A stretch of DNA of 64,000 nucleotides from Streptomyces sp. NBC_00285 (GCF_036174265.1 NZ_CP108055.1:6448001-6512000), one strand, 5' to 3'; counted from the stretch's first letter, positions 15,770 through 25,377 are shown. The notes: a model not told the origin generated them from the letters alone. Translations and numbers: made by a program.

Positions 15770-16843
15770 TCAGGAGGCCGGACCGCTGAGCCAGTCGTCC
15801 ACTCCGGACAGCAGCTTGGTCTTCATGTCCTCCGGTGCCGCCGAAGCCCGTACCGACTGCCGGGCCAGTTCCGCGAGCTCCGCGTCCGAGAAGCCGTGAT
15901 ACTGCCGGGCGATGTCGTACTGCGCGGCCAGCCGGGACCCGAACAGCAGCGGGTCGTCCGCGCCCAGCGCCATCGGCACCCCCGCCTCGAACAGCGTCCG
16001 CAGCGGCACGTCCTCCGGCTTCTCGTACACGCCGAGGGCCACGTTCGACGCCGGACACACCTCGCACGTCACCCCGCGGTCCGCCAGCCGCTTCAGCAGC
16101 CGCGGGTTCTCGGCCGCCCGCACGCCGTGACCGATCCGGCTCGCGTCCAGGTCGTCGAGACAGTCCCGGACCGACGACGGCCCCGCCAGCTCACCGCCGT
16201 GCGGCACCGACAGCAGCCCGCCCTCACGCGCGATGTTGAAGGCCCGGTCGAAGTCCCGTGCCATGCCCCGACGTTCGTCGTTCGACAGCCCGAACCCGAC
16301 CACGCCCTTGTCCGCGTACCGCACCGCGAGCCGGGCCAGTGTGCGCGCGTCCAGCGGATGCTTCATCCGGTTCGCGGCGACCAGCACCCGCATCCCGAGC
16401 CCGGTCTCGCGCGAGGTCGTCTCGACCGCGTCCAGGATGATCTCCAGCGCCGGGATCAGCCCGCCGAGCCGAGGGGCGTACGACGTCGGGTCGACCTGGA
16501 TCTCCAGCCACCCCGAACCGTCGCGGACATCCTCCTCCGCGGCCTCCCGCACCAGCCGCCGGATGTCGTCGGGCTCCCTGAGACACGAGCGGGCCGCGTC
16601 GTACAGCCGCTGGAAACGGAACCAGCCCCGCTCGTCCGTGGCCCGCAGTTTCGGCGGTTCCCCGCTGGTCAGTGCTTCGGTCAGCGCCTCGGGCAGCCGC
16701 ACCCCGTACTTGTCGGCCAGCTCCAGGACGGTGGCGGGCCGCATCGAACCGGTGAAGTGCAGGTGCAGATGGGCCTTCGGCAGCTCAGAGACATCACGTA
16801 CACGTGGGGGGTTCGGGGGGTTCCCCCCTGAAGAGCTCAGCAT
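15770..16843 (-). CDS. add: Adenosine deaminase family protein
   Basis: The 357-aa metal-dependent hydrolase is of the adenosine/AMP deaminase family: LHLHFTGS near residues 26-33 (metal His pair), VPHGGELAG (His and Glu of the active site), RIGHGVRA, and GADDPLLF (Asp pair). It converts (deoxy)adenosine to (deoxy)inosine in purine salvage. The 'HFTGS' in place of the common 'HLDGS' and the many ADA paralogues in Streptomyces, including one for aminodeoxyfutalosine, leave the exact substrate open. It converges with murB. The ATG at 16843 is the first start; a slightly later start is possible. Confidence 0.88.
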   Translation of the reverse strand: MLSSSGGNPPNPPRVRDVSELPKAHLHLHFTGSMRPATVLELADKYGVRLPEALTEALTSGEPPKLRATDERGWFRFQRLYDAARSCLREPDDIRRLVREAAEEDVRDGSGWLEIQVDPTSYAPRLGGLIPALEIILDAVETTSRETGLGMRVLVAANRMKHPLDARTLARLAVRYADKGVVGFGLSNDERRGMARDFDRAFNIAREGGLLSVPHGGELAGPSSVRDCLDDLDASRIGHGVRAAENPRLLKRLADRGVTCEVCPASNVALGVYEKPEDVPLRTLFEAGVPMALGADDPLLFGSRLAAQYDIARQYHGFSDAELAELARQSVRASAAPEDMKTKLLSGVDDWLSGPAS

Positions 16844-16913
16844 TCCAGGATCCTGCCGTACGTCAGCGCCGTCCCGGTACCGCTTTCCCCTTTAGTGGTC
16901 TTGCTCGCACAAA

Positions 16914-16950
16914 AAAAGGGGCACCCCCTCACGGACGGGGTGCCCCTTTT
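16914..16950. terminator. Bidirectional terminator between aspC and add
   Basis: AAAAGGGGCACCCC (16914-16927) pairs perfectly with GGGGTGCCCCTTTT (16937-16950). The T run on the minus strand (from the A run at 16911) makes it a strong terminator for aspC. Confidence 0.85.
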
Positions 16951-16962
16951 CTCACGGAGACG

Positions 16963-18189
16963 TCAGTCCCGCGCCTCCGCCAGCAGCTTCTGGATCCGCG
17001 AGACACCCTCGACGAGATCCTCGTCACCGAGCGCGTACGAGAGCCGCAGATAGCCGGGCGTGCCGAAGGCCTCACCCGGGACGACCGCGACCTCGGACTC
17101 CTCCAGGATCAGCGCGGCCAGCTCGACCGTGTCCTGCGGGCGCTTGCCGCGGATCTCCTTGCCGAGCAGGGCCTTGACCGACGGGTAGGCGTAGAAGGCG
17201 CCCTCGGGCTCCGGGCAGAGCACGCCGTCGATCTCGTTGAGCATCCGCACGATCGTCTTGCGACGGCGGTCGAAGGCCGTACGCATCTCCGCCACCGCGT
17301 CGAGGTTGCCGGAGACCGCGGCGAGGGCCGCGACCTGGGCGACGTTCGACACGTTGGACGTGGCGTGCGACTGGAGGTTGGTCGCGGCCTTGACGACGTC
17401 CTTCGGACCGATGATCCAGCCCACCCGCCAGCCCGTCATGGCGTACGTCTTCGCGACGCCGTTGACGACGATGCACCTGTCGCGCAGCTCGGGCAGGAGC
17501 GCGGGCAGCGAGGTGAACTTCGCGTCGCCGTAGACGAGGTGCTCGTAGATCTCGTCGGTCAGCACCCACAGGCCGTGCTCGACGGCCCAGCGGCCGATCG
17601 CCTCGGCCTCGGCCTCGCTGTAGACGGCGCCGGTCGGGTTGGAGGGGGAGACGAAGAGGACGACCTTGGTGTTCTCCGTGCGGGCCGCCTCCAGCTGCTC
17701 CACGGTGACGCGGTAGCCGGTGGTCTCGTCCGCGACGACGTCGACCGGGACACCGCCGGCGAGACGGATGGACTCCGGGTACGTCGTCCAGTACGGCGCC
17801 GGGACGATGACCTCGTCGCCCGGGTCGAGGATCGCGGCGAAGGCCTCGTAGATCGCCTGCTTTCCGCCGTTGGTCACCAGGATCTGAGTCGTGTCGACCT
17901 CGTAGCCGGAGTCGCGCAGCGTCTTCGCGGCGATCGCGGACTTCAGCTCGGGCAGACCGCCGGCCGGGGTATAGCGGTGGTACTTCGGGTTCGAGCAGGC
18001 CTCGATCGCGGCCTGGACGATGTAGTCCGGGGTCGGGAAGTCCGGCTCACCGGCGCCGAAGCCGATCACCGGCCGTCCGGCGGCCTTGAGGGCCTTGGCC
18101 TTGGCGTCCACGGCGAGGGTGGCGGACTCGGAGATCGCGCCGACTCGGGCGGAGACCCGGCGCGCGGTGGGAGGGGTTGCAGCGCTCAT
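16963..18189 (-). CDS. aspC: Aspartate aminotransferase (class I, PLP)
   Basis: The 408-aa cytoplasmic enzyme transfers the amino group between aspartate and 2-oxoglutarate. Family marks: [15 protein letters not shown] near the N terminus, [36 protein letters not shown], and the PLP-binding lysine in [16 protein letters not shown]. It is the Ib-type enzyme usual in actinobacteria, encoded next to secE as in other Streptomyces. The ATG at 18189 (MSAATPP) gives 408 aa; an in-frame ATG three codons upstream is also possible. Confidence 0.95.
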   Translation of the reverse strand: MSAATPPTARRVSARVGAISESATLAVDAKAKALKAAGRPVIGFGAGEPDFPTPDYIVQAAIEACSNPKYHRYTPAGGLPELKSAIAAKTLRDSGYEVDTTQILVTNGGKQAIYEAFAAILDPGDEVIVPAPYWTTYPESIRLAGGVPVDVVADETTGYRVTVEQLEAARTENTKVVLFVSPSNPTGAVYSEAEAEAIGRWAVEHGLWVLTDEIYEHLVYGDAKFTSLPALLPELRDRCIVVNGVAKTYAMTGWRVGWIIGPKDVVKAATNLQSHATSNVSNVAQVAALAAVSGNLDAVAEMRTAFDRRRKTIVRMLNEIDGVLCPEPEGAFYAYPSVKALLGKEIRGKRPQDTVELAALILEESEVAVVPGEAFGTPGYLRLSYALGDEDLVEGVSRIQKLLAEARD

Positions 18190-18324
18190 GGGGCCCATCG
18201 TTCCAGACCGGAAACCTGCCCGGCACGCGGGTTTCACGGACTGAACAATGACTGAACAACCGTCCGGATTCGTCCCGCACGCTGGGCGATCTTGCGTCCC
18301 CAAGGCCCTTACGGGCGCTTTCTG

Positions 18325-18354
18325 TTCGACGAGGGCCCGTGGACCACGTACACT
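18325..18354 (+). promoter_or_regulatory. Likely promoter of tRNA-Trp / secE
   Basis: TTCGAC (18325-18330), an 18-bp spacer and TACACT (18349-18354) lie about 80 bp before tRNA-Trp. The -10 is a good match to TANNNT; the -35 is moderate. Confidence 0.45.
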
Positions 18355-18437
18355 CTCACCTCGTTGGCCTTCAGCCGCCGCCCCAACCGGTGCACACCGA
18401 GCACCCGGTCGGATGCGGTACGTTGGGGGACGCACAA

Positions 18438-18510
18438 AGGGTCGTAGCTCAATTGGTAGAGCACCGGTCTCCAAAACCGGCGGTTGGGGGTTCAAGTCCC
18501 TCCGGCCCTG
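18438..18510 (+). tRNA. tRNA-Trp(CCA)
   Basis: A 73-nt cloverleaf: acceptor AGGGTCG pairing with CGGCCCT, anticodon stem CCGGT-ACCGG with loop CTCCAAA (anticodon CCA), and T arm GGGGG-TTCAAGT-CCCTC with one G-T pair. It lies 108 bp before secE, a linkage common to actinobacteria. Confidence 0.96.
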
Positions 18511-18618
18511 CTACACACACCATCGCCAGGATGTGTGCGCATGTACGTACAGCAATGCACCGCCGTGCGGCTCCAACCGGGCGCGGCACGGCCACGACCC
18601 GGGAACAGGTGAGGACGA

Positions 18619-18903
18619 ATGGCGGACGCCGTGGGCTCCATTGATACGCCTGATGCCCAGGATGAGGCGCCGGAGTCCAAGAAGACCCGTAAGGGCGGCA
18701 AGCGGGCCAAGAAGGGCCCGCTGAAGCGCCTCGCGCTCTTCTACCGGCAGATCGTCGCAGAACTCCGCAAGGTCGTCTGGCCGTCGCGGAACCAGCTGTC
18801 GACGTATACGACCGTGGTGATCGTCTTCGTCCTCGTCATGATCGGTCTGGTGACCGTGATTGACTATGGGCTCAACCACGCCGCCAAGTACGTATTCGGC
18901 TGA
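18619..18903 (+). CDS. secE: Preprotein translocase subunit SecE
   Basis: The 94-aa protein has an acidic then Lys/Arg-rich N terminus, the conserved amphipathic [20 protein letters not shown] segment and one membrane span (about residues 64-86). SecE clamps SecY in the SecYEG translocon. The ATG at 18619 follows GAGGAC. It lies just after tRNA-Trp and before nusG, from which it is separated by a terminator-like hairpin. Confidence 0.97.
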   Translation: MADAVGSIDTPDAQDEAPESKKTRKGGKRAKKGPLKRLALFYRQIVAELRKVVWPSRNQLSTYTTVVIVFVLVMIGLVTVIDYGLNHAAKYVFG

Positions 18904-18912
18904 GCACAGAGC

Positions 18913-18944
18913 GAAGGGCGCCGAGGTTACCGGCGCCCCTTTTC
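18913..18944 (+). terminator. Terminator/attenuator between secE and nusG
   Basis: GGGCGCCG (18916-18923) pairs with CGGCGCCC (18931-18938), flanked by GAA and CTTTTC. As it lies between co-oriented genes of one transcription unit it may act as an attenuator. Confidence 0.65.
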
Positions 18945-18983
18945 GCATGTTCCACCCCAAGTATCCAGGAAGAAGCAGCCACC

Positions 18984-19886
18984 GTGTCTGACCAGAACCT
19001 GAACGACGCCGTCGAGCCGGACGAGACCGTGTCCGTGGAGGACGAGCTCGACATCGTCGAGGGCGCGGACGAGGACCTGGACGAGGTCGAGGCTGCCGAT
19101 GCCGAGGCCGGCGAGCCCGCCGAGGAAGCCGCCATGCACGCCGAGGACGAGTCCGAGGAAGAGTCCGGCGGTGACGTCGAGTTCGCCGAGGAAGAGTCCG
19201 GCGGTGACGTCGAGGCCGCCGAGTCCGTCGAGGACGAAGAAGAGGCCGAGGAAGAGCCGGCCGAGCCGGTCGACCCCGTCGCCGCGCTGCGCGAGGAACT
19301 GCGCACCCTGCCCGGCGAGTGGTACGTCATCCACACCTACGCCGGTTACGAGAACCGCGTGAAGACCAACCTCGAACAGCGTGCCGTCTCGCTGAACGTC
19401 GAGGACTTCATCTTCCAGGCCGAGGTGCCGCAGGAAGAAGTCGCGCAGATCAAGAACGGCGAGCGCAAGACCGTCCGCCAGAACAAGCTCCCCGGCTATG
19501 TCCTGGTGCGCATGGACCTGACCAACGAGTCCTGGGGTGTCGTCCGCAACACCCCCGGCGTCACCGGCTTCGTGGGCAACGCCTACGACCCGTACCCGCT
19601 GACCCTGGACGAGATCGTCAAGATGCTCGCCCCGGAGGCCGAGGAGAAGGCAGCCCGCGAGGCCGCCGAGGCCGAGGGCAAGCCGGTCCCGCAGCGCAAG
19701 CTCGAGGTCCAGGTCCTGGACTTCGAGGTCGGCGACTCGGTCACCGTCACCGACGGCCCCTTCGCCACCCTCCAGGCCACGATCAACGAGATCAACGCCG
19801 ACTCCAAGAAGGTCAAGGGTCTCGTCGAGATCTTCGGCCGCGAGACTCCGGTCGAGCTGTCCTTCGACCAGATCCAGAAGAACTGA
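18984..19886 (+). CDS. nusG: Transcription termination/antitermination factor NusG
   Basis: The 300-aa protein has a long acidic N-terminal extension (about 110 residues of Asp/Glu/Ala/Gly) typical of actinobacterial NusG. The NGN domain follows ([22 protein letters not shown], then [10 protein letters not shown]), and a C-terminal KOW domain ([19 protein letters not shown]). NusG binds RNA polymerase and links it to Rho and the ribosome. Within the extension a 27-base stretch is duplicated (19155-19181 and 19188-19214), giving two [13 protein letters not shown] units. The GTG start at 18984 follows AGGAAG. Confidence 0.97.
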   Translation: MSDQNLNDAVEPDETVSVEDELDIVEGADEDLDEVEAADAEAGEPAEEAAMHAEDESEEESGGDVEFAEEESGGDVEAAESVEDEEEAEEEPAEPVDPVAALREELRTLPGEWYVIHTYAGYENRVKTNLEQRAVSLNVEDFIFQAEVPQEEVAQIKNGERKTVRQNKLPGYVLVRMDLTNESWGVVRNTPGVTGFVGNAYDPYPLTLDEIVKMLAPEAEEKAAREAAEAEGKPVPQRKLEVQVLDFEVGDSVTVTDGPFATLQATINEINADSKKVKGLVEIFGRETPVELSFDQIQKN

Positions 19887-19930
19887 GCGGCTTGACCGAC
19901 TTAGACAGAACCGACGAAGGCGCCCCTCCG

Positions 19931-20392
19931 GTGGAAACCGGCAAGGGGCGTCTTCGCCGTTCCCGGGTACCGGCTCTGCTCCTGCTGCTGGCGGCCGTCC
20001 TCTCGCTTCCGGCGATCCTGGTGGGGATCAACCAGTGGAACCGGGTGTCGGAGGTCCAGGGCGGGGCCCGCGCGGTCGGCACGTTCCACTCGGAGGGCTC
20101 CAACTGCTTCCGGCACCGCTGCTGGGTCGACTTCGAGATCGACGGCAGACGCGTGGAGGCCGACCTGCCGGCCCTCACCAGCTCCCGGAACAACAAGGTC
20201 CCGCGGGACGGCAAGCCGATCGTCATCCGTTATCTGGCCTCGGACCCGACGACGGTCGCCGAGGAGGATGGCTACGGCTTCGTGGTCGCCACCGTCTTCC
20301 TGCTCGGGATCCCGACGCTTGCGCTGCTGCTCGCCGGCGTGCTTCGGCTGGTCTTCGGGCCGCCCCGGCGGGACCCGGCTCCGCAGGGCTGA
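19931..20392 (+). CDS. DUF3592-like membrane protein
   Basis: The 153-aa protein has two membrane spans: VPALLLLLAAVLSLPAIL near the N terminus and FVVATVFLLGIPTLALLLAGVL near the C terminus. Between them lies a small beta-rich domain (RHRCWVDFEIDGRRVEADLP, then KPIVIRYLASDPTT), the plan of DUF3592 proteins, whose role is unknown. It sits between nusG and rplK, which are adjacent in the Streptomyces order I know, so it appears to be an insertion. The start is uncertain: GTG 19931 with GAAGG upstream, or TTG 19892 adding 13 residues. Confidence 0.75.
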   Translation: METGKGRLRRSRVPALLLLLAAVLSLPAILVGINQWNRVSEVQGGARAVGTFHSEGSNCFRHRCWVDFEIDGRRVEADLPALTSSRNNKVPRDGKPIVIRYLASDPTTVAEEDGYGFVVATVFLLGIPTLALLLAGVLRLVFGPPRRDPAPQG

Positions 20393-20524
20393 CCTGCCGA
20401 TTTCATGTCCTGGGCCGCAGCGGCTATCGTGGTGCGGTATGCCATTTGCTGGATGAATCATCCAATTGACACATCCGATTGAGGCAGATGGCACTCGACC
20501 TCTCACTATGGACCCGGAGAGAGC

Positions 20525-20959
20525 ATGCCTCCCAAGAAGAAGAAGGTCACGGGGCTTATCAAGCTCCAGATCAACGCCGGCGCGGCGAACCCGGCCCCGC
20601 CGGTCGGCCCCGCGCTCGGCCAGCACGGCGTCAACATCATGGAGTTCTGCAAGGCCTACAACGCCGCGACCGAGTCGCAGCGTGGCTGGGTGATCCCGGT
20701 GGAGATCACGGTCTATGAGGACCGCTCCTTCACCTTCATCACCAAGACGCCGCCGGCCGCGAAGATGATCCTCAAGGCCGCTGGTGTCGAGAAGGGCTCG
20801 GGCGAGCCGCACAAGACCAAGGTCGCCAAGATCACCCAGGCGCAGGTCCGCGAGATCGCCACGACCAAGCTCCCCGACCTGAACGCCAATGACCTGGACG
20901 CCGCGTCCAAGATCATTGCTGGCACCGCCCGTTCCATGGGCATCACGGTCGAGGGCTGA
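20525..20959 (+). CDS. rplK: 50S ribosomal protein L11
   Basis: The 144-aa protein begins [20 protein letters not shown], with the [24 protein letters not shown] core and the C-terminal rRNA-binding helices ([20 protein letters not shown], then [10 protein letters not shown]). L11 with 23S rRNA forms the GTPase-associated centre, the thiostrepton target, and mediates the stringent response through RelA. It is followed by rplA 76 bp downstream. TTGACA at 20466-20471 could be the -35 of its promoter, but no good -10 is seen. Confidence 0.98.
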
Positions 20960-21035
20960 GCCCAACTCCCGCAGAAGAAGTGGCAGGGCCTGCTCGGCCC
21001 ACACCACGACTCCTCAGAACACACAAGGAGCAGTA

Positions 21036-21761
21036 GTGAGCAAGCGCAGCAAGTCTCTCCGCGCTGCGGACGCCAAGATCGACCGGGAAAAGTTCTATGC
21101 CCCGCTCGAGGCCGTCCGTCTCGCCAAGGAGACCTCCACGAGCAAGTTCGACGGCACCGTCGAGGTCGCCTTCCGCCTGGGTGTCGACCCGCGTAAGGCG
21201 GACCAGATGGTCCGTGGCACCGTGAACCTCCCGCACGGCACCGGTAAGACCGCCCGGGTCCTGGTCTTCGCGACCGGTGACCGTGCCGAGGCCGCACTCG
21301 CCGCGGGCGCCGACATCGTCGGTTCCGACGAGCTCATCGACGAGGTGGCGAAGGGCCGTCTGGACTTCGACGCCGTCGTCGCCACCCCGGACCTCATGGG
21401 CAAGGTCGGCCGCCTCGGCCGCGTGCTCGGTCCCCGTGGTCTCATGCCGAACCCCAAGACCGGCACCGTCACCCCCGATGTCACCAAGGCTGTCAACGAC
21501 ATCAAGGGCGGCAAGATCGAGTTCCGCGTCGACAAGCACTCGAACCTGCACTTCATCATCGGCAAGACGTCGTTCGACGACGTCAAGCTGGTGGAGAACT
21601 ACGCCGCGGCGCTGGAGGAGATCCTCCGTCTGAAGCCGTCGGCCGCCAAGGGGCGCTACATCAAGAAGGCCGCTCTCAGCACCACGATCGGCCCCGGCAT
21701 CCCGCTCGACTCCAACCGCACCCGCAACCTCCTCGTCGAGGAGGACCCGGCCGCGGTCTGA
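21036..21761 (+). CDS. rplA: 50S ribosomal protein L1
   Basis: The 241-aa protein starts [19 protein letters not shown] and keeps the L1 signatures [40 protein letters not shown] and [16 protein letters not shown]1 forms the mobile stalk at the E site and in many bacteria represses its own L11-L1 mRNA. The GTG at 21036 follows AAGGAG. A strong terminator ends the rplK-rplA unit. Confidence 0.98.
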   Translation: MSKRSKSLRAADAKIDREKFYAPLEAVRLAKETSTSKFDGTVEVAFRLGVDPRKADQMVRGTVNLPHGTGKTARVLVFATGDRAEAALAAGADIVGSDELIDEVAKGRLDFDAVVATPDLMGKVGRLGRVLGPRGLMPNPKTGTVTPDVTKAVNDIKGGKIEFRVDKHSNLHFIIGKTSFDDVKLVENYAAALEEILRLKPSAAKGRYIKKAALSTTIGPGIPLDSNRTRNLLVEEDPAAV

Positions 21762-21778
21762 GACACCGGCAGGTTCCC

Positions 21779-21808
21779 GGGCCCCGCACCTTTCGAGGTG
21801 CGGGGCCC
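21779..21808 (+). terminator. Terminator after rplA
   Basis: GGGCCCCGCACCT (21779-21791) pairs perfectly with AGGTGCGGGGCCC (21796-21808) across a TTCG-type loop. Confidence 0.88.
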
Positions 21809-21874
21809 GTTCGCGTGTGCGGGACATGCGCTCTGGGTTAGCGTGCGAGCAGGGCACCAGCACCGGGGGGACGT

Positions 21875-22726
21875 ATGAAGAGGACGACGGTCTGGGTCAT
21901 GAGGGCCGCCGTACTGACGGGACTGTCCGTCTGCACCACCGCCTGCACCTCCTCCGGCTCCTCCGACGCGCCCGACGAGACGCACACGGCCTCGGCGCCC
22001 GCGTCCCTCCCCGCCCTGCACATCGCCGAGCGCTCCACCGAGCGGGCCGACACGGCCCGGGTGCGATCCGGCACCGTGATGGGCAGCCAGCTCTCCCTCA
22101 CCGCCGACGGCGTCCTCGCCTGGCGGGACGGCCTCTCCGGCGCCCTCACCATCCGCTACACCGGCGGCACCGCGGCCGAGACGATGCGGAGTCTCGGCGT
22201 CACCTCCATGGAGGCCCGCTACCTCTCCGACGCCTACTACGCGCGCATGGGCGACGTCTTCGCCGCGAAAGCAGGCGGCAAGCACTGGCTCAAATACGCC
22301 TACGACGACCTGAAGTCCCTCGGCGGCGGAGCCGACCTCGCCGACCAGATGCGCTCCACCACCCCCAACCAGTCGGTGAGACTGCTGCTGGACTCGAAGG
22401 ACGTGCGCGAGGTCGGCGAGGAGAGGGTGGACGGCCAGACCGCCACGCACTACTCCGGCACCGTGCGGGTCGAGGACGTCACCGACACCGAACTCCAGCA
22501 GCGGCTCCGGGCCGCCGATGTCACCGCCGAGACCGTCGACATCTGGATCAACGAGAAGAACCTGCTGGTCAAGAAGGTCGAGAAGACCAGCACGGCGAAC
22601 GGCAGGGTGACCCAGACCGCCCATTACAGCGACTACGGCGTGAAGGTCGCCGTACAGAAGCCGCCGGCGGCCGACACCACGGACTTCAAGACACTCCTGT
22701 CACAGCCGAGCACCAACTCCACCTGA
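21875..22726 (+). CDS. Putative lipoprotein, LppX/LprG-like
   Basis: The 283-aa protein has a lipoprotein signal peptide (MKRTTVWVMRAAVLTGLSV then CTTAC, lipidated Cys about residue 25) and a Ser/Asp-rich linker. The remainder resembles the LppX_LprAFG fold: regular strands with YTGGTAAETMRSLG, VREVGEERVDGQTATHYSGTV and VDIWINEKNLLVKK. Such proteins carry lipids or anchor to the outer membrane leaflet; the ligand here is unknown. The next gene encodes a related lipoprotein, so the pair likely arose by duplication. Both lie between rplA and rplJ. Confidence 0.82.
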   Translation: MKRTTVWVMRAAVLTGLSVCTTACTSSGSSDAPDETHTASAPASLPALHIAERSTERADTARVRSGTVMGSQLSLTADGVLAWRDGLSGALTIRYTGGTAAETMRSLGVTSMEARYLSDAYYARMGDVFAAKAGGKHWLKYAYDDLKSLGGGADLADQMRSTTPNQSVRLLLDSKDVREVGEERVDGQTATHYSGTVRVEDVTDTELQQRLRAADVTAETVDIWINEKNLLVKKVEKTSTANGRVTQTAHYSDYGVKVAVQKPPAADTTDFKTLLSQPSTNST

Positions 22727-22816
22727 GCCCCACGGAATTCGCAGGCCCCCCTCCGCCCCCTCGGATAGGCTCACGCTCTTGCTGTGAATCGACCATGTGT
22801 TCCTTGGGGGGAATCA

Positions 22817-23674
22817 ATGAGTACTTCTGTACGACGTTCCGTACGCCGTCGGACGATCGGCGCGGGGCTCGCCGCCGTGGCCCTCGCCGCGGGTGCGGTC
22901 AGCTGTTCCAAGGGGGGCGAGGAGTCGCCGAAGATGACGCCCGCGGCAGCGGTCGCCAAGGCGGCGAAGAACACGGAGGACATCACCTCCTTCCGCTACC
23001 GCATGAAGGGCAAGGTGCCCGAGCAGGGGCGGGTCGAGGCCGAGGCCTCCATGCGGATCAAGCCCAGCGTCGCGATGTCCATGAAGATGACCGTGCCCGA
23101 CCAGGGCACCAAGGGCACCATGGAGATCCGGCTCGTCGACAAGGCCATGTACATCGGCGGCAACGCCGACCTGGCCAAGGAGATGGACGGCAAGACCTGG
23201 ATCAAGTTCGACATGTCCGCGCTGGGCGACAAGAACCTCGGCGCCACCACACCCGGCGCCGGCCAGGCCGACCAGAACCCGGCCACCGAGTCCACGTTCC
23301 TCACCGGCGCCAAGAACGTGAAGAAGGTCGGCACCGAGACCGTCGACGGCGTCAAGACGACCCACTACTCGGGCACCGTCACCGTCGCCGACCTCAAGGC
23401 CTCCTTCAAGGACGAGGCCAAGGCCGTCCGTGAGGCGCGCGAGAAGAGCCTCCAGCAGTACGAGAAGCTGGGCGTCGACAAGCTCGCCATGGACATGTGG
23501 GTCGACGGCGAGAACCACACCAAGCAGTTCCGGATGCAGGGCGCTGCCGACAAGGGCCCGCTCGACATGACCGTCACCTTCCTCGACTACAACAAGCCGG
23601 TCAGCGTCACGGCCCCGCCGGCCAAGGACACCGCCGACCTGGCCGAGATGATGAAGGGACTCCAGGACGGCTGA
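22817..23674 (+). CDS. Putative lipoprotein, LppX/LprG-like
   Basis: The 285-aa protein has a twin-Arg-rich N terminus (VRRSVRRRT), a hydrophobic core and a lipobox AVSC (Cys about residue 33). The mature part follows the same pattern as the upstream lipoprotein: [61 protein letters not shown] and [18 protein letters not shown]. It could bind a hydrophobic ligand or act in the cell envelope. The ATG at 22817 follows GGGGGAATC. Confidence 0.82.
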   Translation: MSTSVRRSVRRRTIGAGLAAVALAAGAVSCSKGGEESPKMTPAAAVAKAAKNTEDITSFRYRMKGKVPEQGRVEAEASMRIKPSVAMSMKMTVPDQGTKGTMEIRLVDKAMYIGGNADLAKEMDGKTWIKFDMSALGDKNLGATTPGAGQADQNPATESTFLTGAKNVKKVGTETVDGVKTTHYSGTVTVADLKASFKDEAKAVREAREKSLQQYEKLGVDKLAMDMWVDGENHTKQFRMQGAADKGPLDMTVTFLDYNKPVSVTAPPAKDTADLAEMMKGLQDG

Positions 23675-23695
23675 GCGTCGTAGGACCGGATTTGC

Positions 23696-23721
23696 TTGAC
23701 AGGGATCCGGTCACGTACGCT
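23696..23721 (+). promoter_or_regulatory. Likely rplJ promoter
   Basis: A perfect TTGACA (23696-23701) is followed by TACGCT (23716-23721). The 14-bp spacer is short for a sigma-HrdB promoter, so the exact -10 is uncertain. It lies about 240 bp before rplJ, directly upstream of the L10 leader. Confidence 0.5.
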
Positions 23722-23737
23722 CCTACAGAAGCCAAAG

Positions 23738-23904
23738 ACCGCTGGTCGTTGCCGTGTTCTCACTAGAGGGTGCGGTGGCCGAAGGATCCGCTGAATACTG
23801 CGGACGACCCGCGTAGGTGTCTGTGGAAGTCGCTCCTGGAGTCCACTGCCTCACGGCAGGTGTTTTCCGGTTGAGTTACGCCCCGTGCGCCTGCGCCGGG
23901 GCGT
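23738..23904 (+). ncRNA. L10 leader (autoregulatory mRNA element)
   Basis: The untranslated region of rplJ holds a series of hairpins in the position and style of the L10 leader, an mRNA site bound by L10(L12)4: the CGCGTAGGTGTCTGTGGAAG-like core, a CTGCC-TCAC-GGCAG hairpin and finally a stem ACGCCCCG (23878-23885) with CGGGGCGT (23897-23904) followed by TTCGTTTGTT, which looks like a terminator/attenuator. Boundaries are approximate. Confidence 0.65.
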
Positions 23905-23962
23905 TTCGTTTGTTCAGCCCCTTCTGAGCGGTCCTCATCACCCGGAAGGAGGCCGACGCTCT

Positions 23963-24493
23963 ATGGCAAGGCCCGACAAGGCTGCCGCGGTAGCCGAGCT
24001 GACGGAGCAGTTCCGCAGCTCGAACGCCGCCGTGCTGACCGAGTACCGGGGTCTCACCGTGGCGCAGCTCAAGACGCTGCGTCGTTCGCTCGGTGAGAAC
24101 GCCCAGTACGCCGTGGTGAAGAACACGCTGACCAAGATTGCGGCCAACGAGGCCGGGATCACGACGCTCGACGACCTGTTCAACGGTCCGACGGCGGTCG
24201 CCTTCGTCACCGGTGACCCGGTGGAGTCGGCGAAGGGTCTTCGTGACTTCGCCAAGGACAACCCGAACCTCGTCATCAAGGGCGGTGTCCTTGACGGTAA
24301 GGCGCTGTCCGCCGACGAGTTCAAGAAGCTTGCGGACCTCGAGTCCCGCGAGGTTCTGCTCTCCAAGCTGGCGGGTGCCTTCAAGGGCAAGCAGACTCAG
24401 GCTGCTCAGGTCTTCCAGGCGCTCCCGTCGAAGCTCGTCCGCACTGTGGAAGCGCTTCGTGCCAAGCAGGACGAGCAGGGCGGTGCCGAGTAA
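23963..24493 (+). CDS. rplJ: 50S ribosomal protein L10
   Basis: The 176-aa protein starts [20 protein letters not shown] and keeps [16 protein letters not shown] and the KNTLTKIA motif that binds 23S rRNA; the C-terminal helix binds L7/L12 dimers. L10 with L7/L12 also represses this operon through the leader. The ATG at 23963 is preceded by GGAAGGAGG. rplL follows 126 bp downstream. Confidence 0.98.
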   Translation: MARPDKAAAVAELTEQFRSSNAAVLTEYRGLTVAQLKTLRRSLGENAQYAVVKNTLTKIAANEAGITTLDDLFNGPTAVAFVTGDPVESAKGLRDFAKDNPNLVIKGGVLDGKALSADEFKKLADLESREVLLSKLAGAFKGKQTQAAQVFQALPSKLVRTVEALRAKQDEQGGAE

Positions 24494-24619
24494 TTCGGCT
24501 CGCGAAATGACCGCCGCCTGAGGCATCCCGCCTGAGGCAGAGGTCGTAGCGGGCCGAACGTACGCCCGCCACACATGTACATACCGGCACCAGCCGAATT
24601 AGTGGAAGGATCGCCCCTC

Positions 24620-25000
24620 ATGGCGAAGCTCAGCCAGGAAGACCTGCTCGCGCAGTTCGAAGAGATGACCCTCATCGAGCTCTCCGAGTTCGTCAAGGCG
24701 TTCGAGGACAAGTTCGACGTCACCGCCGCCGCTGCGGTCGCCGCCGCCCCCGCCGGCCCGGCCGCCGCCGCCGAGGTTGCCGAGGAGCAGGACGAGTTCG
24801 ACGTCATCCTCACCGGCGCCGGCGAGAAGAAGATCCAGGTCATCAAGGTCGTGCGCGAGCTGACCTCCCTGGGCCTCAAGGAGGCCAAGGACCTCGTGGA
24901 CGGCGCTCCGAAGCCGGTCCTCGAGAAGGTCGCCAAGGAGGCCGCCGAGAAGGCTGCCGAGTCCCTCAAGGCCGCCGGCGCGTCCGTCGAGGTCAAGTAA
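24620..25000 (+). CDS. rplL: 50S ribosomal protein L7/L12
   Basis: The 126-aa acidic protein has the L10-binding N-terminal domain ([21 protein letters not shown]), an Ala/Pro hinge and the C-terminal factor-binding domain ([33 protein letters not shown]). It forms the stalk that recruits translation GTPases. The ATG at 24620 (MAKLSQ) is preceded by GGAAGGA; the in-frame upstream ATG at 24575 lacks such a site. Confidence 0.98.
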   Translation: MAKLSQEDLLAQFEEMTLIELSEFVKAFEDKFDVTAAAAVAAAPAGPAAAAEVAEEQDEFDVILTGAGEKKIQVIKVVRELTSLGLKEAKDLVDGAPKPVLEKVAKEAAEKAAESLKAAGASVEVK

Positions 25001-25040
25001 GACCTCTCGCGGGCCTCATTCGGCCTGTAACGCGTAAGCA

Positions 25041-25078
25041 CCGAAGAGCGATCATCCATCTGGGTGGTCGCTCTTCGG
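25041..25078 (+). terminator. Terminator after rplL
   Basis: CCGAAGAGCGA (25041-25051) pairs perfectly with TCGCTCTTCGG (25068-25078). It separates the L10 operon from rpoBC, which has its own promoter. Confidence 0.8.
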
Positions 25079-25348
25079 CGTTCCTGGAGGCGCGGTCACG
25101 GTTACCGTGCCGCCTTGAGGGCGAGGGGTATGGTGATCTTCGTCGTGTCTCCCGGAACCCCAGGTTCGGGCAGGGGGGCCTTGACGAACCGCACGCAGCG
25201 CGCAATTCTCAGGACGCGTCGCCAGAACGGTCCGAATCCGAGGCATGGATCGGCGACGAAGAGGGCAGTATCAGTGTGCGTTGAGGGCAGCATGCCGAGG
25301 GCGTTGAGGACAGCGAGAGTTTTTGAAGACTGGGCAGGATCGCAGGGC

Positions 25349-25377
25349 TGGACATCAGTGCGCCGAATGGCTACACT
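25349..25377 (+). promoter_or_regulatory. rpoB promoter
   Basis: TGGACA (25349-25354), an exact 17-bp spacer and TACACT (25372-25377) form a near-consensus housekeeping promoter, giving a leader of about 175 nt before the rpoB start. Confidence 0.75.

Noticed and set aside
20460..20524. rplK promoter from TTGACA at 20466
   Set aside because: The expected -10 position reads TGGCAC, a poor match, so it is not listed as a feature.
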